Origin: Psychrobacillus sp. FSL H8-0483
GTDB taxonomy: Bacteria; Bacillota; Bacilli; Bacillales_A; Planococcaceae
Reading direction: 5' to 3'
Length of the DNA stretch: 64,000 nt
Assembly: GCF_038637725.1 (NCBI RefSeq)
Contig: NZ_CP152052.1
Coordinates: forward strand, 3,355,001-3,419,000
Shown here: in pieces, positions 38,195-48,389 of the stretch
Layout of the letters: the number at the start of each line of letters is the position of its first letter
Numbering within the stretch: position 1 is the first letter of the stretch
Program-made: the position numbers and the translations under genes
The notes under the pieces: generated by a model
Told to the model about the DNA's origin: nothing
The model's input: the letters and a program-made list of their open reading frames with translations, nothing else
The model's database searches: none

Positions 38195-39427
38195 ATGTCA
38201 TCTTTTAATATGAAATTAGAAAAATATGCTGCATTGGCTGTACAAGTAGGGGTGAACATTCAACCTGGACAAAATTTATATATTGCTGCCACTATCGATA
38301 GTGTGGAACTTGTGCGTTTAGTTACAAAAAAAGCTTATGAAGTAGGAGCTAACCAAGTATTTGTAGACTTTTCTGATGATGAAATAACTCGTTTACGTTA
38401 TGATTTAGCACCAAAAGAATCCTTTGACTTTTTCCCTTCATGGAAAGTGCAAGAAAGAGAGCTTTTAGCAGAACAAGGTGCTGCATTTATGAGTATCATG
38501 AGTCAAAGTCCAGACCTTTTAAAAGGAATGGATCCATCAAAAATTGCAGCATTCCAAAAAGCAACTGGTCAAGCTTTGAGTAAATATCGTCAATATGTAC
38601 AATCTGATAAAATTAGTTGGACGGTTATTGCATCTCCTTCCAAAAATTGGGCACAAAAAGTGTTCCCTAATCTATCAGAAGAAGAACAAGTACCTGCACT
38701 TTGGGAGGCTATTTTCAAAGCAGTTCGTGCTGACTTAGAAGATCCGGTTGCTGCTTGGAAAGAGCATGATTCCCTTCTACATACAAAAGTAGATTATTTA
38801 AATGATAAAAACTACAAAAAATTGCACTATACTGCTCCTGGCACGGACTTAACAATTGAACTCCCTGTAGGACATTTATGGTGTGGTGCTAGCAGTGTGA
38901 ATGAAAAAGGCGAAGACTTCATGGCAAATATGCCAACAGAAGAAGTGTTTACTGTTCCTCTAAAAACAGGTGTAGATGGCTATGTAGCTAGTAGTAAGCC
39001 GCTTAGCTATGGTGGTAACATTATTGATAATTTCACTATTACTTTTGAAAATGGTCGCATTGTAAAAGTGGAGGCAGAGCAAGGTCAAGAAGTACTTGAA
39101 AATCTAGTTGCTACCGATGAAGGCTCACACTACTTAGGTGAAGTTGCTCTTGTACCACATGATTCACCAATCTCTAATTCTAATTTGTTATTTTACAACA
39201 CTTTGTTCGATGAAAATGCTTCTAATCACTTAGCTATTGGAAGTGCATATGCTTTCTGCTTAGAGGGTGGTAAGAAGATGAGTCGAGAAGAGCTAGCAGA
39301 AAATGGATTGAACGAAAGTATCACACATGTCGACTTTATGATTGGTTCCGATAAAATGAATATTGACGGAATTAAAGAAGATGGCACCACTGAACCTGTC
39401 TTCCGTAATGGAAACTGGGCATTTTAA
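38195..39427 (+). CDS. ampS: M29 family metalloaminopeptidase (AmpS-like), copy 1
   Basis: A cytosolic aminopeptidase of 410 residues with a two-metal site. The ATG at 38195 is 7 nt after AAGGAAG; another ATG two codons earlier is too close. Family motifs are VGVNIQPGQNLYI, NMPTEEVFTVPLKTGVDGY, GEVALVPHDSPIS and the C-terminal metal site region LFDENASNHLAIGSAYAFC with HVDFMIGS. A second related copy lies at 49504-50733 on the other strand. Confidence 0.93.
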   Translation: MSSFNMKLEKYAALAVQVGVNIQPGQNLYIAATIDSVELVRLVTKKAYEVGANQVFVDFSDDEITRLRYDLAPKESFDFFPSWKVQERELLAEQGAAFMSIMSQSPDLLKGMDPSKIAAFQKATGQALSKYRQYVQSDKISWTVIASPSKNWAQKVFPNLSEEEQVPALWEAIFKAVRADLEDPVAAWKEHDSLLHTKVDYLNDKNYKKLHYTAPGTDLTIELPVGHLWCGASSVNEKGEDFMANMPTEEVFTVPLKTGVDGYVASSKPLSYGGNIIDNFTITFENGRIVKVEAEQGQEVLENLVATDEGSHYLGEVALVPHDSPISNSNLLFYNTLFDENASNHLAIGSAYAFCLEGGKKMSREELAENGLNESITHVDFMIGSDKMNIDGIKEDGTTEPVFRNGNWAF

Positions 39428-39518
39428 TTCTAACTTAAGAGATTCTAAATTTTTCTACTTACTTTTCTACTTAGATTAAGCTATAATAACAGTAGCATAT
39501 CAAGTGAGGTGTATGATA

Positions 39519-39659
39519 ATGGGCTTATTTTTAGTTACAGTTCTTGGTTTTACAGCATGTTTGGGTATTGTTGGTTATGTCATTATGCATTACTTTGCTA
39601 AACCAATGAATACACATGATTCAATTATTATTGATCAAAAACCATCTGAAAAATATTAA
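39519..39659 (+). CDS. Small membrane protein, 46 residues, unrecognised
   Basis: ATG at 39519, 7 nt after GAGGTG. One hydrophobic helix fills residues 2-23 (LFLVTVLGFTACLGIVGYVI), followed by a short polar tail ending DQKPSEKY. The TAA is followed at once by a strong terminator (39667), which supports a real single-gene unit. It resembles the many small single-pass membrane proteins of Bacillales, and I assign no function. Confidence 0.6.
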   Translation: MGLFLVTVLGFTACLGIVGYVIMHYFAKPMNTHDSIIIDQKPSEKY

Positions 39660-39666
39660 TTCAAGG

Positions 39667-39697
39667 CAACCGCAAATTTTGCGGTTGTTTTTTTATT
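39667..39697 (+). terminator. Terminator of the small membrane protein gene
   Basis: CAACCGCAAA / TTTGCGGTTG followed by nine T. Confidence 0.92.
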
Positions 39698-39919
39698 TTC
39701 AGTTATTTGTCATGACATCTCTTTTTCCTTTCATTTATGGAACAAAAGTATTTCAAAAAGATTACGAGCAGGTACTATTGGATCATTTATCGAGTTATTC
39801 TTGAGAATATTTAACTGTATTAGCCTGAAACATACGTAAAGTTCCATTATGTTACATATGGCAAGTGGAGATTTTTCTATTATACTTACTTTGTATCATT
39901 GGAATGGAGGAAGACAAAA

Positions 39920-40927
39920 ATGTTTTCAAACTCACATATAGGAATAGATTTAGGAACAGCAAATACATTAGTCTATACTAAAAACAAAGGATTACTTATA
40001 GATGAACCAACAGTAGTAGCAGTAAATACCAAGACAAGAGAAATTATTGCTTTCGGTGAAGAAGCGAAAAAAATGATAGGTAAAACCCCTACTTCAATCG
40101 AAGTTATTCGCCCTTTAAAGGATGGGGTAATTGCTGATTTTGATATTACTACACAACTATTGAAACTAATCATGCAGAAAGCTAGTAAAAAACTCGGTAC
40201 AGCACTTCGAAAACCAACAGTGGTTGTATGTACTCCTTCTGGTGCAACATCAGTGGAACGTCGAGCAATTCAGGATGCTGTTCGCCAAAGTGGAGCAAAA
40301 GAAGTATATCTAATGGAAGAGCCCGTTGCGGCAGCAATTGGTGCTGGACTACCAGTTAATGAGCCAGTGGCAAGTATGATTATAGATATCGGCGGTGGTA
40401 CTACGGAAGTTGGGATTATCTCGTTTGGTGGTGTAGTTGCTTCCAATACTGTAAAAGCTGCGGGTGATCGAATGGATGAAGGCATTATTCATTTTGTTCG
40501 CAAAGAGTATAATGTCATAATAGGCGAACCTACTGCAGAATTAATTAAGAAAACGATAGGTCATGCTTTGGTACCACATGAAGTAGAACATATGGAGATC
40601 CGAGGAAGAGATCTTGTGACAGGCTTACCTAAAACGATTAGTCTTTCTTCTACACAAATTCAAGTGGTGTTGAAAGAATCTCTAGAAACTATTCTCGAAG
40701 CTATTCGTGCAACACTTGAAATATGTCCCCCGGAGCTTTCTGGAGATATTGTAGATCATGGAGTTGTCTTAACAGGTGGCGGAGCACTTTTGAAAGATTT
40801 TGAAGTGTGGCTTACGAATGTTATTGAGGTACCTGTTCATCTTGCACCTGAACCTTTACAATCTGTTGCAATTGGAACTGGTAAGTCACAATTTATTACT
40901 GGACGTAAGCAAAAAATAACTAAGTAA
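39920..40927 (+). CDS. mreBH: Rod shape-determining actin homologue MreBH
   Basis: 335 residues from the ATG at 39920 after GGAGG; the in-frame upstream ATG is not needed. Actin-fold nucleotide motifs are [13 protein letters not shown] (phosphate 1), [13 protein letters not shown] (phosphate 2) and [13 protein letters not shown] (adenosine). [17 protein letters not shown] is typical of MreB. The length and single-gene context, with no mreC or mreD beside it, match B. subtilis MreBH rather than MreB. It should form membrane-bound filaments that guide lateral wall synthesis. Confidence 0.9.
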   Translation: MFSNSHIGIDLGTANTLVYTKNKGLLIDEPTVVAVNTKTREIIAFGEEAKKMIGKTPTSIEVIRPLKDGVIADFDITTQLLKLIMQKASKKLGTALRKPTVVVCTPSGATSVERRAIQDAVRQSGAKEVYLMEEPVAAAIGAGLPVNEPVASMIIDIGGGTTEVGIISFGGVVASNTVKAAGDRMDEGIIHFVRKEYNVIIGEPTAELIKKTIGHALVPHEVEHMEIRGRDLVTGLPKTISLSSTQIQVVLKESLETILEAIRATLEICPPELSGDIVDHGVVLTGGGALLKDFEVWLTNVIEVPVHLAPEPLQSVAIGTGKSQFITGRKQKITK

Positions 40928-40968
40928 TGAAAAAGAGTGAATAATCAATTTTACTTAACACATTATTT

Positions 40969-40992
40969 AAAAGAGGAAATCCTCTTTTATTT
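40969..40992 (+). terminator. mreBH terminator
   Basis: AAAAGAGG / CCTCTTTT with an AAAT loop; a short T-run follows. Confidence 0.7.
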
Positions 40993-41031
40993 CATATAAA
41001 ATAATATATAGAAAATGAAAGGGGAATTTCT

Positions 41032-41601
41032 TTGCCTAATTTAAATGAAATATTATCTTACAATGAATCATTTGTAAAAAATAAACTTTATGCTCCTTAT
41101 TTAACTACCAAGTTTCCTGATAAGCGTATAGTTATTCTCACATGCATGGATACTCGACTTGTTGAAATGCTTCCAAAATCGATGAATTTTAAAAACGGCG
41201 ATGTAAAAATTGTGAAAAGTGCTGGTGCTGTTATTAATCATCCATTTGGAGGTATTATGCGTAGTTTAATCGTTGCGGTCTATGAACTTCAAGCCGATGA
41301 AATTTATGTAATAGGACATCATGATTGTGGTATGAGTTCAATTCAAACAGATAAAATCTTGGAGAAGATGACTGCACGAGGTGTAGACCCTCGAATTTTT
41401 GATATTATGAAGTATTCTGGTGTCAACGTCGAAGAATGGCTTGAAGGCTTTTCAGATGTCGAAAAAAGCGTTTTACATAGCGTAGACATGATTCGAAATC
41501 ACCCACTTATGATTCCAGATGTTCATGTTCATGGATTAATTATTGACCCTAATACGGGTCGTTTGGACTTAGTGACAGATGGAAATATCGACAAAAAGTA
41601 A
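41032..41601 (+). CDS. Beta-type carbonic anhydrase (YtiB-like)
   Basis: Hydrates CO2 to bicarbonate with a zinc ion. It has 189 residues and a TTG start after AAAGGGG. The zinc ligands and dyad are C38, D40 and R42 in TCMDTR, and H96 and C99 in GHHDCGMS. B. subtilis YtiB is similar in length. A palindrome TTTCCCGGGAAA and then a strong terminator follow the stop. Confidence 0.9.
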   Translation: MPNLNEILSYNESFVKNKLYAPYLTTKFPDKRIVILTCMDTRLVEMLPKSMNFKNGDVKIVKSAGAVINHPFGGIMRSLIVAVYELQADEIYVIGHHDCGMSSIQTDKILEKMTARGVDPRIFDIMKYSGVNVEEWLEGFSDVEKSVLHSVDMIRNHPLMIPDVHVHGLIIDPNTGRLDLVTDGNIDKK

Positions 41602-41622
41602 AGTATTTCCCGGGAAATTGAC

Positions 41623-41668
41623 AAAAAGTTGGCTATTCATCACTGAATAACCAACTTTTTATTTTTTT
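41623..41668 (+). terminator. Carbonic anhydrase terminator
   Basis: A 17-bp perfect stem beginning AAAAAGTTGGCTATTCA, loop TCAC, then a T-run. Confidence 0.92.
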
Positions 41669-41686
41669 ATAAATACTCTTACCCTT

Positions 41687-42232
41687 TCAATGGTCTTCAC
41701 TTATGGAAGCGTACATATAGTGATCTTCCCATTTGCCGTTAATAAATAAGAGACTTCGAAGCAAACCTTCACGTAGAAAGCTATTCTTCTCTAATACTTT
41801 AATAGAACCGAAATTTCGTGGAGATACATACGCCTCTATTCGATTTAAATGGACATGTTCAAATCCAAACGCTTTAACTAGATGAACCGCCTCTGATGCA
41901 ATACCTTTCCCTACAAATTGTTGATCCATTGAATATCCAATAAGACCGCTGGAAAATGGCATTCGCTTTAAACTATATAAAGAAATATTGCCGATTATTT
42001 GATCTGTCTTATGCTCAAAGATACCAAAGCTAAACTCTCTTTTCTCTTCCATGAGCATAAGAGATTCTCTGATTTTTTCTCGTTGAACAGTTGTCGTATA
42101 ATAATCATCCCGATGTAATGGTTCAAAGATGGACCAATACATCTTATTTCGATACACAATATTTGCAAGGCTTGGTGCATCTTTTATGTTTAATGTCCGT
42201 AAATAACAAGTATCCCCTTCTAAATAAATCAA
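41687..42232 (-). CDS. GNAT N-acetyltransferase (RimJ/RimL-like)
   Basis: 181 residues from a TTG at 42232 that lies just past the pepF stop. The ribosome site AAGGGTGAAGG overlaps the end of pepF, so translation is probably coupled. The RimJ/RimL signs are LEGDTCYLRTLNIKDA at the start, the acetyl-CoA loop QQFVGKGIASEAVHL, and HLNRIEAYVSPRNFGSIKVL with the final FLREGLLR. Such enzymes acetylate N-termini of proteins or small amines; the target is unknown. Confidence 0.85.
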   Translation of the reverse strand: MIYLEGDTCYLRTLNIKDAPSLANIVYRNKMYWSIFEPLHRDDYYTTTVQREKIRESLMLMEEKREFSFGIFEHKTDQIIGNISLYSLKRMPFSSGLIGYSMDQQFVGKGIASEAVHLVKAFGFEHVHLNRIEAYVSPRNFGSIKVLEKNSFLREGLLRSLLFINGKWEDHYMYASISEDH

Positions 42233-42238
42233 ACACCT

Positions 42239-44041
42239 TCACCCTTTTGCATTAGTTAATTGCATAAACTCATTCACATCCTGAATGCAAAGGTCAATTC
42301 CTTTTATCCAAAACGCTTCTTTCGTAATATCTTCTTCTAAATGCTTCATGGCCAAATCTTCTACGGTCATAACTGCTGTATCTTGTAGTAAAGCAATATA
42401 TTTTTCTTCAAAATTAGTTCCTTCATTGATTGCTTTCGCATAAATGCTTAAGGAGAATAAATACCCAAATGTATATGGGAAGTTATAGAAAGGAACTTCC
42501 GTAATATAGAAGTGCAATTTAGATGCCCAAAAATGAGGATGCGTTGTTATTAAAGCATCACCATATGCCTCTTTTTGAGCAGTTTCCATTAATTCATTTA
42601 ATCTCGCTGCAGAAACTATTCCATTCTTACGTTCTTCGTAAAATCTAGTTTCAAATAGAAAACGTGCATGGATGTTCATGAAAAACGCAACACTTCGCTG
42701 AATTTTATCTTCTAGAAGAGCAATTTTCTCATCATTTGACTTCGCTTCTTTTACTGCTGCGTCAGCTACAATCATCTCAGCAAATGTAGAAGCTGTTTCG
42801 GCAACACCCATAGCGTACTGACGGTTCATCCAGTGTACCGGTCTTAAAGCATATGAATGGAAAGCATGTCCTAATTCATGAGCTAGTGTAGAAACATTGG
42901 ACATAGATCCACTATACGTCATGAAGATACGTGACTCTTCTGATGCCGGCATATCCGTACAAAATCCTCCTGGACGTTTATTCGGACGATCTTCAGCTTC
43001 TATCCAGCCTTGTTCAAATGCATTTCTTGAGAACGCTTCTAGCTTAGGACCAAATTCTTTAAAATGCTTTAAAATAAACGCTGCTCCTTGTTGGAAGTCC
43101 ATCTTCTCTGTTGACGCACTCACTGGCGCATCTAAGTCATACCAATGCATACCATCCTCGCCTAGCATAGCCGATTTTTTATTTAAATATTCGACAAATG
43201 GTCCTTTATTTTTGGAAATAGCTCCCCACATTGCATCCAGTGTTTCTTGTTTCATACGGTTTATTTGAAGTGGTTCTTGTAAGACAGAATCCCAACCTCT
43301 TTTTTCATAAATAGCTAATCGGAAACCGGCTAAGTGATTTAGCGTTTTTGCAAAGAACTCCTCTTTTTCAGTCCATGCAGCTTCTAACGCTTCGAAAGAT
43401 TCCTGGCGAATTGTTGCATCTTCATGAGAGCTTAAGTTATTTGCTTGACCAACAGAAAGCTCTTTCTTTTCTCCATCAATCGTTAATTTGATACGAATAT
43501 CACCAACAAGTAAATCATATAGTTGACCCCAAGCGTGATAGCCATCCACACCAAGTGTAGTAATCATATCTTCTTCTTTTTCTGAAAGCATTTTCTTTGC
43601 TTCTTCTCTCCATTCATTTAATACAAAAGCAAATGCCGAGAGTTCTTCTGTTTGCAGTAATTCTTGCCATATTGTTTCTTCCGTCTTACTAAAGACTTGT
43701 TGAATAACAAGCATTTGGGAAGAAAATTTTGCATACATGGAACCAACTTCTCCTTGCAGTAATGCAGCTTTTTTATCCGTTGTATCTTGAGCCAAGAAAC
43801 AGCCAATTACTGCTCCTCCTTCAGACAAATTCAACGCAATATCCTTCACTTCGTTTATTATATTTTCAATTTGGTGTACATCTTTTACGGAAGTTGGTAC
43901 AGAGAGTTCTTGTAGTATACTTTCGAAAGCAGTCAATTTAGCTTTCACTTCATCTAAATGTGTGCGAAGGGCAGGTGAACTACTCCCTCCTTTGAAAAAA
44001 CGGTCTAAGTCCCATACTAGTGGATAAGCTTGTTCAAGCAT
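42239..44041 (-). CDS. pepF: Oligoendopeptidase F family metallopeptidase (M3)
   Basis: A cytosolic zinc endopeptidase of 600 residues that cuts short peptides. The zinc site is HELGHAFHSY, with the downstream glutamate in ETASTFAEMIVAD. The N-terminal helical part (residues 1-200) is typical. PGGFCTDMP and TYSGSMSNVSTLAHE are family marks. It shares a transcript with the downstream GNAT gene. Peptide uptake (dpp operon), PepF and two M29 aminopeptidases in the same window form a full peptide-use set, though they are not one regulon by sequence. Confidence 0.93.
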   Translation of the reverse strand: MLEQAYPLVWDLDRFFKGGSSSPALRTHLDEVKAKLTAFESILQELSVPTSVKDVHQIENIINEVKDIALNLSEGGAVIGCFLAQDTTDKKAALLQGEVGSMYAKFSSQMLVIQQVFSKTEETIWQELLQTEELSAFAFVLNEWREEAKKMLSEKEEDMITTLGVDGYHAWGQLYDLLVGDIRIKLTIDGEKKELSVGQANNLSSHEDATIRQESFEALEAAWTEKEEFFAKTLNHLAGFRLAIYEKRGWDSVLQEPLQINRMKQETLDAMWGAISKNKGPFVEYLNKKSAMLGEDGMHWYDLDAPVSASTEKMDFQQGAAFILKHFKEFGPKLEAFSRNAFEQGWIEAEDRPNKRPGGFCTDMPASEESRIFMTYSGSMSNVSTLAHELGHAFHSYALRPVHWMNRQYAMGVAETASTFAEMIVADAAVKEAKSNDEKIALLEDKIQRSVAFFMNIHARFLFETRFYEERKNGIVSAARLNELMETAQKEAYGDALITTHPHFWASKLHFYITEVPFYNFPYTFGYLFSLSIYAKAINEGTNFEEKYIALLQDTAVMTVEDLAMKHLEEDITKEAFWIKGIDLCIQDVNEFMQLTNAKG

Positions 44042-44196
44042 GTGGATATTCCTCCTATAAAGATAGTTTAGAAGTCTATTATATCATGTTTTGTATAATT
44101 AGAATTATTCTGTTTTTAGTCACATAACATTCATAATTGTCATTTGTAGTAGGGATATTTCAAAGGTATACTTATTAAATAGAAGGAGGGGAATCC

Positions 44197-44925
44197 ATGG
44201 TAAAGATCATACTTTTGATTTTCAGTTTTATCTCTACTGTTACTGTGAATATACTCGCAGACACACTTCCTATAAACAATCAAACCTCTGAGGCTATATC
44301 AAATAGAATACCTGCATTATTCACGCCAGCTAATTATGCATTTTCCATTTTGATTCTTATCTATATCTTATTAGCATTTTGGTTATGGAATGTCATTCGT
44401 GAGTATAGAATTACGTCCAAAATTCCATGGAATCGCGTGTTATTATTCGTTGCTAGTTGTATTTTTAATATTGCGTGGATCTTTTTCTGGCATTATGAAC
44501 TATTTAGTTATTCTCTCATTACGATCATTGCCTTACTTTGGACTTTTTTTATTCTTTATATGACTTATTCTACAGAAGAAGAAAACTGGAAGAGTAGAGT
44601 ACCTATTTCTATTTACTTAGGTTGGACTTTTGTTGCTACAATTACCAATCTTGACTTTGTTTTAACCTATTATGAGTTTGGTGGATTTGGAATGACGACA
44701 TCACTATGGGTTGTTATTTTCATGACCATAGCTACAGCCATCGCTCTTCATTTCCGCTATCATTACAATGATCGGGCTATTGTCCTCGTTTTCATCTGGG
44801 CTTTTATTGGAATTGCTGCTCGTCACAAATTTGATGATTTATTAATTACATCGGCTTCTTTATTCTTAAGTAGTGTACTCCTAGTAGGAATATTAGTTAT
44901 CAAAAAAACGCCTTCGAAACGTTAA
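44197..44925 (+). CDS. TspO/MBR-related (tryptophan-rich sensory) membrane protein
   Basis: A membrane protein of 242 residues with about seven hydrophobic helices. FTPANYAFSILILIYILLAF (about residues 42-61) is the form seen in TspO/MBR-related proteins of Bacillales, and aromatic residues are frequent in the helices. It is longer than classical five-helix TspO (about 160). ATG follows AGAAGGAGG. The ligand is unknown; TspO proteins bind porphyrins. The stop lies in the loop of the terminator shared with map. Confidence 0.7.
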   Translation: MVKIILLIFSFISTVTVNILADTLPINNQTSEAISNRIPALFTPANYAFSILILIYILLAFWLWNVIREYRITSKIPWNRVLLFVASCIFNIAWIFFWHYELFSYSLITIIALLWTFFILYMTYSTEEENWKSRVPISIYLGWTFVATITNLDFVLTYYEFGGFGMTTSLWVVIFMTIATAIALHFRYHYNDRAIVLVFIWAFIGIAARHKFDDLLITSASLFLSSVLLVGILVIKKTPSKR

Positions 44926-44941
44926 AGTTCGAAGGCGTTTT
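44905..44941. terminator. Terminator shared by the TspO-like gene and map
   Basis: A 14-bp stem AAAACGCCTTCGAA / TTCGAAGGCGTTTT with flanking A and T runs. Confidence 0.92.
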
Positions 44942-44946
44942 TCTAT

Positions 44947-45717
<771 letters not shown>

Positions 45718-45743
45718 TTAACTGTACAATAATCATATCATAT

Positions 45744-46325
45744 TTATGCTTTATTCGGCAGTACAAGGCGTGGAGCTTTTACAAACAAAATCACACAGAT
45801 AAATGCCGCCAGTAAAAATACTGGAATCATATAGGTAGAATTATATATTAGCGAATATAAAATTACATTTTGATCACCAGCAAATTCTCCAAAGAACAGT
45901 ATTCCAGAAAGTACATGTGCAAGGTAACGAAGAAATGCTGCAATGAATGCCCCAGTAATTACAGCAGTAGCCATCTTCATCTTATCCTTCTGTTCAAACG
46001 CTTTCATAAATGCAGGTCTTAATAATCCAGCAAATCCTGCTACCATAAATGCAATAAAGTAGTCAATTGCTACTTGTATAATAACGATTTCAAATGACAA
46101 CGGTGCAGCATAAAAACGCCCTGTAACTACTTGTAGTAATCCAATTAAAAAACCAGTAATAAGGCCAGCTACTATTCCACGACGAAAAGCTATTAATATA
46201 ACTGGAACAAGTACAAAGGTAACAGTCCCACCTTGTGGCATTCCAAATCCTAACATATCTAATACATATCCAAGTGCTGCAAAAATAGCTATTTCCACCA
46301 ATAACAATACACGTTGATTTTTCAT
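45744..46325 (-). CDS. thiT: Energy-coupled thiamine transporter ThiT
   Basis: The substrate-binding S component of an ECF transporter for thiamine, 193 residues from the ATG at 46325 after AAAGGAG. Six hydrophobic helices are visible. MLGFGMPQGGTVTFVLVPVI contains the conserved loop-1 sequence of ThiT (YuaJ), and the C-terminal half has aromatic residues of the ligand pocket (GRFYAAPLSFE). The shared ATPase/T module is elsewhere. The TPP riboswitch upstream fixes the substrate with good confidence. Confidence 0.94.
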   Translation of the reverse strand: MKNQRVLLLVEIAIFAALGYVLDMLGFGMPQGGTVTFVLVPVILIAFRRGIVAGLITGFLIGLLQVVTGRFYAAPLSFEIVIIQVAIDYFIAFMVAGFAGLLRPAFMKAFEQKDKMKMATAVITGAFIAAFLRYLAHVLSGILFFGEFAGDQNVILYSLIYNSTYMIPVFLLAAFICVILFVKAPRLVLPNKA

Positions 46326-46346
46326 TGTAATCTCCTTTTTTGACCA

Positions 46347-46380
46347 CAAAAAAACGACACCGGGATAGACCCAGACATCG
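46347..46380 (-). terminator. Riboswitch expression-platform terminator for thiT
   Basis: A CGATGTCTGGG / CCCGGTGTCG hairpin (with G-U pairs) followed by eight T, between the TPP aptamer and the thiT ribosome site. Confidence 0.88.
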
Positions 46381-46395
46381 CGCGATTGTCAGTTT

Positions 46396-46476
46396 CCATC
46401 CACATCCCTACGCAAGCATGAACTTACAGGTTCTAAGGGTACTATCTCAGCCGCTTAAGCGACGCCCCTTGTGGTT
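46396..46476 (-). ncRNA. TPP riboswitch (THI element) of thiT
   Basis: The minus strand reads ACAAGGGGCGTC, then GCTGAGATAGTACCC, AGAACCTG and finally CGTAGGGATGTGG. The CTGAGA core and the closing GTAGGGA are the conserved TPP aptamer parts. Thiamine pyrophosphate should favour the adjacent terminator and switch thiT off. Confidence 0.95.
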
Positions 46477-46582
46477 ATGAATTATTTAGTTCGAGTTCAT
46501 TGTAGCTGAATGAAGTAAGCAATGCAACCCCTTATGTTATCATTGTAATAATATTGGGAATTTAATATAAGGGGTGTTTGGA

Positions 46583-47647
46583 ATGATTAACTTATTGAAA
46601 AATCTAATTCGCATAAAGAGTGACGACGTACAAGGAGCAAACGAAGCACTATTATTTTGTAAAGCATGGCTCGAGGAAAGAGAAATCGTTCCAATAATAT
46701 ATGAGCATGAATCTCAGCTTATGCTTATTGCGGAGATAGGAAGCGGTGACGAATGTATCGTTTGGAATGGTCATGTGGATGTAGTCCCTGGAAATCCAAC
46801 ACAATTTCAACCATATGTAGAGGGAGATTATTTATATGGACGTGGCTCTGCAGATATGAAAGCTGGGGTAGCTGCTATGATGGATGCATTTTATGAGCTC
46901 TCCAAAAATCCTCTGAAGTTATCCAAAAAAATTCAACTTCATCTAGTAACAGATGAAGAAACAGGCGGAAATACTTCTCACTATCTAGTAAGCAAAGGTT
47001 ATAACGGTAATTTTGTTATTTGCGGAGAGCCTACGCATTTACATATCGGACTTCAAGCAAAAGGGATTATACAATTAGATATCGTGCTTAAAGGAAAATC
47101 CAGTCATGGAAGTCGTCCTTGGGAAGGGGTCAATGCAATTGAAAAAGCATTTGCATTTGATCAAGAAATGCGAAAACTATCCTTTTTAACGGCAAGTAGT
47201 GCGTTTTATGATTATCCCTCACTAAATTTGGCAAAAATACATGCAGGAGACCGTTATAATGTTGTTCCAGATAAATGTGTACTAAGCTATGACATTCGCT
47301 ATGTTCCAGGACAAAATCAAGATGCTATTATTGATGAGATACAAAATGCTGCTAATCATTTTTTTGAAAGTGAAGTGGTTATTCATTCTACTGCTCCTGC
47401 AGTAACGACAGAGGATAATAATAGCTATGTAGAAAAGCTACAAGGCATTACTTCTAAAATTATGGACAGACCTACTAATCTATTTGGGCAGCATGGTTCA
47501 GCGGATACTCGTTTCTATGCAGAGCAAGGTGCTGGTGCAATTGAGTTTGGACCAAGCGGAGCAGATTGGCATGGAGAAAATGAATATGTGTCTATTTCTT
47601 CAGTGGAAAAATATAAGAACATCTTAGTTTCTTTTGCGTTAGCATGA
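46583..47647 (+). CDS. M20 family metallopeptidase (ArgE/DapE-type deacylase)
   Basis: A zinc amidohydrolase of 354 residues starting at the ATG at 46583, 8 nt after AAGGGG. Metal-site motifs are GHVDVVPG, GRGSADMKAG, the catalytic Glu pair in TDEETGG, and the final HGSADTRFYAEQGA with WHGENEYV. The dimerisation domain starts at SSHGSRPWEGVNAIEKA. Acetylornithine deacetylase, succinyl-diaminopimelate desuccinylase and peptidase activities share this plan and cannot be told apart from the sequence. Confidence 0.88.
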   Translation: MINLLKNLIRIKSDDVQGANEALLFCKAWLEEREIVPIIYEHESQLMLIAEIGSGDECIVWNGHVDVVPGNPTQFQPYVEGDYLYGRGSADMKAGVAAMMDAFYELSKNPLKLSKKIQLHLVTDEETGGNTSHYLVSKGYNGNFVICGEPTHLHIGLQAKGIIQLDIVLKGKSSHGSRPWEGVNAIEKAFAFDQEMRKLSFLTASSAFYDYPSLNLAKIHAGDRYNVVPDKCVLSYDIRYVPGQNQDAIIDEIQNAANHFFESEVVIHSTAPAVTTEDNNSYVEKLQGITSKIMDRPTNLFGQHGSADTRFYAEQGAGAIEFGPSGADWHGENEYVSISSVEKYKNILVSFALA

Positions 47648-47703
47648 AACTATCAATGCCCGTATATATAGTAAATCACAAGCTAGAAAGGAGATTTATT
47701 TGA

Positions 47704-48039
47704 ATGAATAACAACAAATTACTAAGCGCACTATCTTATTTTAGTGTACTATTTGCGCCATTTATACTTCCCATCATTGTTTATTTTATTACACAAGAAA
47801 AAGAAGTAAAGTATCATGCGAAAAAGTCATTAATCTCACATGTTGTCCCAGTTATTCTCCTTATTATTTTATTTATAAGTATATTTGCAAACTTTTTCCC
47901 ATTATTTAATGCTCTACCGTATGAAGAACCTTCATTATGGACAGTATCCGCACCGATATTATTTATTTTCTTGTATATGATTGTTTATATAATCATTCTC
48001 ATATGGAACATTATTCAAGGCATTAAAGTGTTACGATAA
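47704..48039 (+). CDS. DUF4870 membrane protein
   Basis: 111 residues with three hydrophobic segments (about 10-30, 44-66 and 80-105). The signature is the stretch FITQEKEVKYHAKKSLISH between the first two, as in DUF4870 proteins. Function unknown. ATG follows AAAGGAGAT. The next small gene starts 64 bp later and may be co-transcribed. Confidence 0.8.
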   Translation: MNNNKLLSALSYFSVLFAPFILPIIVYFITQEKEVKYHAKKSLISHVVPVILLIILFISIFANFFPLFNALPYEEPSLWTVSAPILFIFLYMIVYIIILIWNIIQGIKVLR

Positions 48040-48102
48040 TGTTTATTCATATGTAATTGAGGGAATAAAATAATATAGAGATTTAAACGAGGAGCGATAG
48101 CA

Positions 48103-48201
48103 ATGAAAGTAAAAAACTTAGTTAAAATTGCGATTAAATGGGCACCAATTGTGTATCCGATCGTTCGTAAAGTATTAAAATCTAAAAAAACGGTAAAATA
48201 A
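48103..48201 (+). CDS. Cationic small peptide gene, 32 residues
   Basis: ATG at 48103, 8 nt after GAGGAG. The product starts MKVKNLVKIAIKWAPIVYPI and ends RKVLKSKKTVK. It has nine Lys or Arg flanking a short hydrophobic core and no acidic residue, and could form an amphipathic helix. I do not recognise a family. Membrane association is likely from composition; any toxic or signalling activity would be speculation. Confidence 0.55.
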   Translation: MKVKNLVKIAIKWAPIVYPIVRKVLKSKKTVK

Positions 48202-48250
48202 AAAAGCGCTAATCAATATGTATCTTACACGGAATAAAGTATAGTTGATT

Positions 48251-48389
48251 TCCGCTATAGGCGGACGCTTTCCGCGGGGTGAGCGATAAGCCATCACCGC
48301 CGCTATGCGTCGTTTGTGATGTCTTATCTGTCTCACTCATCCCGCTGGAGTCGCCGCCTGCCGCTTCAATCAACAAAGTAATAAATGTT
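48251..48389. repeat. Family II structured repeat, copy 2
   Basis: The inverted counterpart of 24037-24175, also 139 bp. It starts TCCGCTATAGGCGGACGC and ends with ACTTTGTTGATTGAAGCGG in the other orientation. The remaining gene-free DNA to 48580 shows no clear gene or family member. Confidence 0.85.

Noticed and set aside
39616-39804. ORF of 62 codons on the + strand
   Set aside because: It starts inside the 46-residue gene in another frame and crosses its terminator.
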